Origin: DASTPP01 sp035762175
GTDB lineage: Bacteria; Myxococcota_A; Polyangia; Polyangiales; Polyangiaceae
Assembly (NCBI GenBank): GCA_035762175.1
Contig: DASTPP010000119.1
Location: 1-5,778, forward strand
Length of the DNA: 5,778 nucleotides
Reading direction: 5' to 3'
Shown piece after piece: positions 1 through 5,778 of the stretch. Each line of letters opens with the position of its first letter. Position 1 is the first letter of the stretch. The position numbers were made by a program, and so were the translations under genes. Under the pieces are notes generated by a model, which was given only the letters and a program-made list of their open reading frames with translations, did no database searches and was not told the origin of the DNA.

Positions 1-3000
1 GAGAAGAAGGACGCGGCCGGCGCCGCCTCGGCGACCAAGCTCGTCGGCTCGGCCCGCGCGAACGCCATCAAGTACTACACGCTGCTCGCCAACGAGTACA
101 AGACGTACCCGCAGCTCGACGAGGTGCTCTACTTCCTCGCCTACGAGTACGAGCAGGCCAACAAGCTCGAGGACGCGCGGCGCGTCTACTTCCAGCTCAT
201 CAACGAGGCGCCGAAGAGCAAGTACATCCCCAACGCGTACCTCGCGTTCGGCGAGCTCTTCTTCTTCGAGGCGCAGAGCGACCCGGGCAAGTACGAGCTC
301 GCCAAGCAGTCGTACCAGAAGGTGCTCGAGTACCAGCCGCCCGAGAACAAGGTCTGGGGCTACGCCCAGTACAAGCTCGGCTACGTCTACTGGAACGGCG
401 GCGAGAAAGACCTGCCGCGCGCGCTCGAGTCGTTCAAGAAGGTCATCGAGTACGGCAACAAGTACAGCTCGCTGCCCGGCGTCGCCGCCCTGCAGAACAG
501 CGCCCGCAAGGACATCGTCCCCGTCTACACGATGGTGGGCAAGCCCGAGGCGTCCTACGCGTTCTTCCGCCCGCTCTCGGGCGACGGCGGGGGCGACAAC
601 ACCAAGACGTACAAGATGATGGACGACTTGGGGCTCAACTACATCGACACCGGGCACTACGCCGACGCCATCACGCTCTACGAAGACCTCCTGCGCCGCG
701 ACAAGGGCGACAACACCTGCCAGTACCAGTCGCGCATCGTGCAGGCGACGATGGCGATGAAGGGCGGGCAGAACAAGCCGGGCGTCGTCGCGCGGCTCGA
801 AGACCAGATCAAGGCCTACCAGGGGTTCAAGAGCGGGGCGCACTCGGCCGAGTCGAAGCGCGCGTGCGCCAACGTGACCGCCGAGCTCGTCACCGAGACC
901 GGCATGAGCTGGCACCTCGAGGCCGTCGGCTCGGGCACCCGCGGCACCGGCGACAAGAAGACGATGGAGTACGCGGCCCGGCTCTACCGCCTGGTCGTCG
1001 ACAACTTCACGAACGCCGAGTTCGCGACCTTCGAGTTCCCCCGGATCGTGAAGGAAGACTGGCCGACGCTCTACAAGATCAAGTACGCGATGGCCGACCT
1101 GCTCTACTTCCAGGGCGACTGGGAGAAGTGCGGGCCCGCCTTCGACCTGGTGGTCGAGGAGAACCCCACCGGCCCCGAGGCGCCCGAGGCCGCGTACGCG
1201 TCGGTGCTCTGCTACCAGAAGCTCTACGACCAGCAGCACGCCGGCCGCAGCGACCGCCGCGGCGGCGGCAACCTGCCCGGCCAGCAGCGCGGCAAGGAGC
1301 AGGCGCCCGCGCGCGAGTCGCTCGCCCGCAAGGACATGACCGCCTCGCAGAAGGGCATGCTGCAGGCCTTCAACCGCTACGTCTGCTACATCAAGCCGGC
1401 CGAGAACGACGCGAAGGCGAAGGAGCAGTACGTCGAGGTCAAGTACGCCCGGGCGCGCACCTACTTCGAGGCGCACCACTGGGAGGAGGCCGCCGCCGGC
1501 TTCCGCGACATCGCGCTCAACCACGCCGACACCGACGCCGGCATCTACGCCGCGCAGCTCTACCTCGAGACGCTCAACGTCATGGGCTCGAGCGTCGAGC
1601 CCCGCAAGCCCTCGTGCATCGACGAGATGGGCGACTCGCTGCCGAAGATCGTCTCGCTCTACTGCGACGGCGGCAAGGCGGCGCGCAACGCCGACCAGTG
1701 CACGATGCTCGGCAAGATCCAGTGCGACATTCAGCGGCTGAAGGCCGAGAACACGGTCAAGGACGCGCAGAAGGGCGGCACCGGCGCGCTCAGGCTCTAC
1801 GAGCAGGGCGCCGAGCTCTACCTCGCGCTCTGGAAGCGCTACGGCGAGGGGGTCATCACCTCGGGCGGCGCGGCGCAGTGCGACCGCATGGAAGAGATCG
1901 TCTTCAACGCGGCCGAGGCCTACCAGTCGGCCCACCTCGTGCTCAAGAGCATCAACACGCGGCTCATCTTGCTCGACCCGAAGTACAAGATGGACAAGAC
2001 CGAGCTCGCGAAGAAGAGCACCTACAAGATCGGCGGCAACTACCAGGCCATCGCGGCCTACGAGCAGGCGGCCGAGTGGTACGAGCGCTACGCGAAGACC
2101 TTCCCCGACGCCGACAAGGCCGAGCAGGCCCTGTCCGACGCGGTCGTCTTGCGGCTCGGCCTCGGGCAAGAGAAAGAGGCCATCGACGACTCGGACCTCT
2201 TCACGCGCAAGTTCAGCGCCAAGCACCCGACCCAGGCCGCGCAGGTCGCCTTCGCGCTCGGCGCGCACTACGCCGAGCGCGAAGACTGGGGCGCCGCGGT
2301 GCACCGGCTGCAGGGCTCGATGGGGCTCATCGACCGCTCGGGCGCCGTCGAGGTGCGGGCGCAGGCGCACGCGCTGCTCGGGCGCGGCTACCTGCGCACG
2401 AAGAAGGAGGCGGGGGCCGCCGCCGAGTACAAGCGGGTGCAGAACATCTGGTCGGACCCGAAGGCCGCGGCCGAGAAGATCTTGAAGGACGACCCGGACG
2501 GCGGCCCGCGCAAGCTCGGCCGCGCGCTGACGGCCGTCGGCGAGGCGTACTTCTTCTTCGCCGAGCGCGAGAAGAGGAAGGTCGATGCGATCGAGTTCCC
2601 CAAGTACACGGGGCCGGCCGACAAGGCCTCGGTGCTCAAGCACATTCAGGTCAAGGTCAAGGGCTGGCTGCAGAAGAAGCGCCCGGCGATCGAGGCGGCC
2701 GAGAAAGAGTATTTGAAGGTCGTCAAGCTCGAGCCCGAGCCGCCGCCGCGCTGGGTCATCGCGGCCGGCTCGCGCGTCGGCGGCATGTGGGGCGAGTTCG
2801 TGCGCGAGTTCCGCGCGGCGCCCATCCCCGCGGCGATCAAGCGCGACGACGAGCTGCGCACGACGTACTACAACGCCCTGGACGAGGCGAGCGAGCCGCA
2901 GAAGCAGCGGGCGAAGGCGGCGTACGAGACGTGCCTCAAGTACTCGGTCACCTACCAGTACTTCGACGACTTCTCGCGCGCCTGCGAGGTCTGGCTCTCG

Positions 3001-3252
3001 AAGACGTACAAGGCCGAGTACCACCAGGTCGACGAGTTTCGGGCCTCGCCCAACCGGGTCAACAGCGGCCTGAACGACCGGCCCTACCCGCTCGCGCTCG
3101 ACGGCACGCCCATCAACCCCAACCCCCAGGTCGAGACCGAGAAGGCCGAGGTGGTCGAGGCGCAGAAGTCGGGCGACGCCAAGAGCGACAAGCCCGACAA
3201 GGACAGCAAGAAGGGCGCCCGGGGCGCCCAGCCGAAGCGGCCGCGGAAGTGA
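1..3252 (+). CDS. gltD: GltD/AgmU-like periplasmic TPR gliding-motility protein (5' end missing)
   Basis: The frame is open from base 1 and ends at TGA 3250-3252, giving 1083 residues without the N-terminus. AgmU of Myxococcus xanthus is about 1200 residues, so roughly 100-150 residues, including any signal peptide, lie upstream. The GTG at 124 is internal because homologous-looking helical sequence precedes it. Numbering from base 1, TPR-like helix pairs are visible at about 38-152 (three consecutive, with LAYEYEQ and YKLGYVYW signatures), 203-240, 357-410, 477-529 and 674-790. A Gly/Arg/Gln-rich linker breaks the array at about 414-440. Residues 914-1040 form a distinct C-terminal block (WVIAAGSRVGGMWGEF, then SEPQKQRAK and CEVWLSK) that I recall as typical of this family, followed by a Lys/Asp/Glu-rich tail at 1045-1083. 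It carries twelve cysteines. AgmU is known to interact with other Glt and Agl proteins. The assignment rests on this C-terminal block, the size and the downstream gene order. The alternative is an unassigned TPR scaffold. Confidence 0.83.
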   Translation, partial: EKKDAAGAASATKLVGSARANAIKYYTLLANEYKTYPQLDEVLYFLAYEYEQANKLEDARRVYFQLINEAPKSKYIPNAYLAFGELFFFEAQSDPGKYELAKQSYQKVLEYQPPENKVWGYAQYKLGYVYWNGGEKDLPRALESFKKVIEYGNKYSSLPGVAALQNSARKDIVPVYTMVGKPEASYAFFRPLSGDGGGDNTKTYKMMDDLGLNYIDTGHYADAITLYEDLLRRDKGDNTCQYQSRIVQATMAMKGGQNKPGVVARLEDQIKAYQGFKSGAHSAESKRACANVTAELVTETGMSWHLEAVGSGTRGTGDKKTMEYAARLYRLVVDNFTNAEFATFEFPRIVKEDWPTLYKIKYAMADLLYFQGDWEKCGPAFDLVVEENPTGPEAPEAAYASVLCYQKLYDQQHAGRSDRRGGGNLPGQQRGKEQAPARESLARKDMTASQKGMLQAFNRYVCYIKPAENDAKAKEQYVEVKYARARTYFEAHHWEEAAAGFRDIALNHADTDAGIYAAQLYLETLNVMGSSVEPRKPSCIDEMGDSLPKIVSLYCDGGKAARNADQCTMLGKIQCDIQRLKAENTVKDAQKGGTGALRLYEQGAELYLALWKRYGEGVITSGGAAQCDRMEEIVFNAAEAYQSAHLVLKSINTRLILLDPKYKMDKTELAKKSTYKIGGNYQAIAAYEQAAEWYERYAKTFPDADKAEQALSDAVVLRLGLGQEKEAIDDSDLFTRKFSAKHPTQAAQVAFALGAHYAEREDWGAAVHRLQGSMGLIDRSGAVEVRAQAHALLGRGYLRTKKEAGAAAEYKRVQNIWSDPKAAAEKILKDDPDGGPRKLGRALTAVGEAYFFFAEREKRKVDAIEFPKYTGPADKASVLKHIQVKVKGWLQKKRPAIEAAEKEYLKVVKLEPEPPPRWVIAAGSRVGGMWGEFVREFRAAPIPAAIKRDDELRTTYYNALDEASEPQKQRAKAAYETCLKYSVTYQYFDDFSRACEVWLSKTYKAEYHQVDEFRASPNRVNSGLNDRPYPLALDGTPINPNPQVETEKAEVVEAQKSGDAKSDKPDKDSKKGARGAQPKRPRK

Positions 3253-3257
3253 AGGCG

Positions 3258-3262
3258 AGGAG
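3258..3262 (+). promoter_or_regulatory. Ribosome binding site of gltE
   Basis: AGGAG lies 7 nt before ATG 3270, followed by a further GAGG at 3262-3265. It sits in the 17-nt gap after the gltD stop. It fixes the start at 3270, although the same frame stays open far upstream inside gltD. The tight spacing suggests gltD and gltE are co-transcribed. Confidence 0.75.
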
Positions 3263-3269
3263 AGGCACC

Positions 3270-4730
3270 ATGGTCCGAAGCAAGCTCCCCTACGTCCTGT
3301 GCGCCCTCGCGGCCCTCGGCACGGCCGCCTGCGGCTCGTCGCCGCCGGCGGCCCGGCCGCCCCGGCCGCCCGGCGCGCCCGCGGGCCCCGTCGTGACCGA
3401 CCAGGCCCGGCGCGGCTACGAGGCCGCCGCCGCCCGCTTCGCCGAGCACGACAAGGCCAACGACTGGAACGACGCGGCCTGCTCGCAGATGGCGAAAGAG
3501 TTCCTCGACGTCAACGCCGAGCACAAGCGCGCCTCGGGCGGCGACCTGTCGCCCGCGCTCTACAACGCGGGCCTGTCGCACCAGCGCTGCAACCGCGACG
3601 CCGAGGCGAAGAAGCTCTTCCAGCAGGCGCTCGCGGCCGACCCGAAGGCGCACCGCGCGAAGGTGCAGGTCGCGCTCTACGACTACAAAGAGAAGGGCGA
3701 CGCGGCGCTCGAGTCGACCATCGCGGCGCTGCAGCAGGCGGTGCTCGACGCCGAGTTCCAGAACACCGACGCGCTCGTCAACCTGGCGATGCTGCAGCTC
3801 AAGCGCAGCGGGCCGAACAAGGGCCAGGGCTGCAGCGACGACCTCGAGTGCTCGAAGAAGAACATCCAGCGCGCGCTCGCGATCGACGACGGCTTCATGC
3901 CCGCCTTCAACCAGCTCGCGCTCTACTACCTCGAGCTCGCCCGCAGCAAGGCCGGGCGGGCGAAGGGCGCCGGCCGGCTCGCCGCGTCGGGCAAGCGCGA
4001 CAAGCGCGTCAACAACCAGCAGCTCGAGTTCGCCGCGCTCGTCTGCTCGCAGGGCATCCGCAAGAACCCGAAGTATGCGCCGATCCACAACACGTTCGGC
4101 CTGATTCAGGTCGAGCTCGGCAACATCAACAACGCGGTGCAAGAGTTCAAGACCGCGGCGCAGCTCGACCCGGGCTTCGTCGAGGCGCAGATGAACTTCG
4201 CCGCGGTCAACCTGTCGTTCCGCGGCTTCGAGAACGCCGAGACGGCCTACCGCCAGGTGCTCAAGGCCCGGCCCAACGACTACGACGCGACGCTCGGCCT
4301 GGCGCTCGCGCTGCGCGGGCGCATCACCGACCAGAACCTGCCGCAGCAGGTGAAAGAGACCCAGGCCCTCATCGACCGGGCCAAGCAGATCGCGCCCGAG
4401 CGGCCCGAGGCCTACTACAACGAGGGCATTTTGACCCAGGAGTACAAGGTCAAGGCCGTCAGCGACTCGAAGGGGCAGATCCCCATTTTGGAGCAGGCCA
4501 AGGGCATCTATAGCTCGTTCATCCAGAAGGCGGGGGCGAACCCCGAGTACGCCGAGCAGGTCAAGCGGGCCGGCGAGCGCAACAAGGACATCGAAGACAC
4601 GATTCGCTTCTTGCGCGAGGGCATCAAGGCCGAGGAGGACGCGTCCAAGCCCCTCAGCGACCAGCCCGCCGGGCTCGAGGGCGACGCGGCCGGGGCGCCG
4701 GCGCCGGCGGGCGGCCCGAACCCGAAGTGA
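3270..4730 (+). CDS. gltE: GltE/AglT-like TPR outer-membrane lipoprotein
   Basis: The protein has 486 residues. The start ATG 3270 is set by the AGGAG site and by the lipoprotein signal peptide that begins there: a short basic N-region (R3, K5), a hydrophobic core, and a lipobox-like GTAAC with the lipidated cysteine at C21. The -3 residue is Thr, which is less usual than Leu. The +2 residue is Gly, so there is no classic inner-membrane retention Asp. A Pro/Ala linker (about 24-41) precedes TPR-type helix pairs at about 94-127, 166-215, 269-302, 303-336 and 337-375. A CX5C pair (C188, C194) lies in the second one. The C-terminal end is Gly/Pro/Ala-rich and probably disordered. AglT/GltE of M. 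xanthus is a TPR lipoprotein needed for adventurous gliding and works with GltD. The match rests on size, lipoprotein signal, TPR layout and position directly after gltD. The nearest alternative is a generic TPR lipoprotein. An intrinsic terminator follows the stop. Confidence 0.87.
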   Translation: MVRSKLPYVLCALAALGTAACGSSPPAARPPRPPGAPAGPVVTDQARRGYEAAAARFAEHDKANDWNDAACSQMAKEFLDVNAEHKRASGGDLSPALYNAGLSHQRCNRDAEAKKLFQQALAADPKAHRAKVQVALYDYKEKGDAALESTIAALQQAVLDAEFQNTDALVNLAMLQLKRSGPNKGQGCSDDLECSKKNIQRALAIDDGFMPAFNQLALYYLELARSKAGRAKGAGRLAASGKRDKRVNNQQLEFAALVCSQGIRKNPKYAPIHNTFGLIQVELGNINNAVQEFKTAAQLDPGFVEAQMNFAAVNLSFRGFENAETAYRQVLKARPNDYDATLGLALALRGRITDQNLPQQVKETQALIDRAKQIAPERPEAYYNEGILTQEYKVKAVSDSKGQIPILEQAKGIYSSFIQKAGANPEYAEQVKRAGERNKDIEDTIRFLREGIKAEEDASKPLSDQPAGLEGDAAGAPAPAGGPNPK

Positions 4731-4731
4731 G

Positions 4732-4792
4732 GGCCCGGCTCGCCCCGGCCGCGCCCCCGCGGGGGGGCCGGGGCGGCGGGCCGATTTTTTTT
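4732..4792 (+). terminator. Intrinsic terminator after gltE
   Basis: It starts 2 nt after the gltE stop. The outer arm GGCCCG (4732-4737) pairs with CGGGCC (4777-4782), and the inner arm CGCCCCGGCC (4741-4750) pairs with GGCCGGGGCG (4766-4775). This gives 16 base pairs with a small asymmetric internal loop (3 nt against 1 nt). The loop region 4751-4765 could fold further. Two bases later comes an unbroken run of eight T (4785-4792), striking in a sequence this GC-rich. Stem plus T-tract is the textbook Rho-independent form for plus-strand transcripts. Confidence 0.9.
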
Positions 4793-4795
4793 CCG

Positions 4796-4821
4796 GGGGG
4801 CGGGGAACTTTCTCCGCCCCC
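4796..4821 (+). other. Second GC-rich hairpin downstream of the terminator
   Basis: GGGGGCGGGGA (4796-4806) pairs with TCTCCGCCCCC (4811-4821) over 11 positions with one G-U pair and a 4-nt loop. No T-tract follows it on the plus strand, and none follows on the minus strand either, because the T8 run reads there as A8. It therefore does not look like a terminator by itself. It lies between the terminator and the promoter of the next gene. It might stabilise the 3' end of the upstream transcript or act as a backup block, but its role is unknown. Confidence 0.5.
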
Positions 4822-4862
4822 TCGTGTCTGCGCCCCCGGAGTCGTCGCTCCGGCTGCTTACC

Positions 4863-4892
4863 TTGACGGGTCCCCCAGGGCGCGGGTACACT
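4863..4892 (+). promoter_or_regulatory. Sigma70-like promoter for gltF-gltG
   Basis: TTGACG (4863-4868) matches the -35 consensus at five of six positions. TACACT (4887-4892) matches the -10 consensus at four of six, with 18 nt between them. Transcription would start near 4899, giving a leader of about 30 nt that carries the AGGAGG site. The stretch 4889-4908 is the most AT-rich part of the gap. A second, poorer -10 candidate is TGTAAT at 4898-4903, which has no matching -35. Confidence 0.6.
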
Positions 4893-4914
4893 TTTACTGT
4901 AATTGACCGAGGCG

Positions 4915-4920
4915 AGGAGG
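4915..4920 (+). promoter_or_regulatory. Ribosome binding site of gltF
   Basis: A full AGGAGG lies 8 nt before ATG 4929. It decides the start in favour of 4929 over an in-frame GTG at 4824, which lies upstream of the predicted promoter and would bury the signal peptide. Confidence 0.8.
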
Positions 4921-4928
4921 ACACCCCC

Positions 4929-5273
4929 ATGGTTCGTCATCGAGTGCTGATGGGAGCCCTGCTGCTCGGCGCGCTGGGCGCGCCGGCGGCGGCCGAGGCG
5001 CAGCAACCGCAGCCGGGGGCGGCGCCCGCGGGCGCGCCGGCGGCGGGCGCGGCGGGGGCGCGGCCGGGCGGCCGGGCGGGGGCGGCGGCGGCGACCGGCG
5101 CGAAGAAAGACGAGGGCTACGCCTACGAGTTCACCGACGACCCGCTCGCGGCCGGGGGCCTTTCGCCCAACGACGCGACCATCCGGGTGCGGCCGGGGCC
5201 GGTGCGCTCGACGCTCATCAAGCCGCGCGTGTCGTTCGTGCCGGAGATGCTCAAGAGCGTCGAAAATTTGTAA
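4929..5273 (+). CDS. gltF: GltF-like short secreted gliding-motility protein
   Basis: The protein has 114 residues and ends at TAA 5271-5273. A Sec-type signal peptide is clear: basic MVRHR, a hydrophobic core over about residues 6-18, and likely cleavage after an A-E-A motif near residue 24. Residues 25-57 are a Gly/Ala/Pro-rich stretch of low complexity. The rest, about 58-114, looks conserved: a KKDEGYAYEFTDDPL segment, then NDATIRVR, and a C-terminal end with the SLIxPRxxFVPEML-type pattern and SVENL as the last residues. I recall similar short C-terminal blocks in myxobacterial proteins. GltF follows gltE in the M. xanthus G1 cluster and belongs to the Glt machine, but its molecular role is poorly known. 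No lipobox cysteine or membrane helix is present beyond the signal region, so it is predicted to be periplasmic. The name rests mainly on position between gltE and the FHA gene plus this C-terminal block. It has its own promoter, and gltG follows after 70 nt. Confidence 0.72.
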   Translation: MVRHRVLMGALLLGALGAPAAAEAQQPQPGAAPAGAPAAGAAGARPGGRAGAAAATGAKKDEGYAYEFTDDPLAAGGLSPNDATIRVRPGPVRSTLIKPRVSFVPEMLKSVENL

Positions 5274-5330
5274 GCGTCCGCGCTTAGCGTACAGACCAGA
5301 GGCGGGTGGCGGCCGATCGGGGCCGCGGCG

Positions 5331-5336
5331 AGAGGA
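5331..5336 (+). promoter_or_regulatory. Ribosome binding site of gltG
   Basis: AGAGGA lies 7 nt before ATG 5344. It is the only good site in the 70-nt gap after gltF. A small hairpin (GCGGCC 5309-5314 with GGCCGC 5321-5326) lies just upstream. No terminator is visible in the gap, so gltG is probably co-transcribed with gltF. Confidence 0.65.
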
Positions 5337-5343
5337 CAGGTCG

Positions 5344-5778
<435 letters not shown>

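Noticed and set aside
2388..2861. Two short minus-strand open frames opposite gltD
   Set aside because: They are opposite a well-supported TPR and conserved C-terminal region, with no domains or start signals seen.
864..3269. Open frame upstream of and in phase with gltE, overlapping gltD
   Set aside because: The product is extremely Arg-rich and domain-free, a typical out-of-frame reading of GC-rich DNA. The lipoprotein signal and ribosome binding site place the real start at 3270.
3299..4513. Plus-strand open frame of 404 codons inside gltE
   Set aside because: It is Arg/Ala-rich shadow translation of gltE in another frame, with no start signals or domains.
4824..4928. N-terminal extension of gltF from GTG 4824
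   Set aside because: It would place the start upstream of the predicted promoter and put about 35 extra residues before a clear signal peptide. ATG 4929 has a perfect AGGAGG.
5309..5326. GCGGCC/GGCCGC hairpin upstream of gltG as a terminator or riboswitch
   Set aside because: The stem is only 6 bp with no T-tract and no recognisable riboswitch core, and such stems are common by chance at this GC content.

Overview
The window is very GC-rich and almost fully coding on the plus strand. Its codons end overwhelmingly in G or C. Gene content and order match the G1 gliding-motility cluster (gltD-gltE-gltF-gltG) of myxobacteria, so the source is most likely a myxobacterium or a related former deltaproteobacterium. 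I recognised the families from memory; no database search was run, so genus-level placement is not possible.

Layout. Positions 1-3252 hold the 3' part of a large TPR-repeat protein (GltD/AgmU-like) whose start lies before the window. A 17-nt gap follows, then a TPR lipoprotein (GltE/AglT-like, 3270-4730). The 198-nt gap 4731-4928 is the only sizeable non-coding stretch. It holds a strong intrinsic terminator with a T8 tract, a second GC-rich hairpin, a sigma70-like promoter and a strong ribosome binding site. A short secreted protein (GltF-like, 4929-5273) follows, then a 70-nt gap, then the 5' end of an FHA-domain protein (GltG-like, from 5344), which runs off the right edge.

How the genes work together. 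In Myxococcus xanthus these products are parts of the Agl-Glt focal-adhesion machine. GltG is an inner-membrane protein with a cytoplasmic FHA domain and a TonB-like periplasmic part. GltD is periplasmic and GltE is an outer-membrane-associated lipoprotein, and together they help carry force from the AglRQS proton-driven motor to outer-membrane adhesins. GltH, GltI and GltJ would be expected further downstream. These glt names are unrelated to the glutamate synthase genes of the same symbols.

Nothing here looks like an entirely new system. The most notable signals are a terminator-plus-promoter pair that splits the cluster into gltDE and gltFG units, a strict context rule for rare A-ending codons in gltD and gltE, and an FHA domain whose usual GR motif reads GK.
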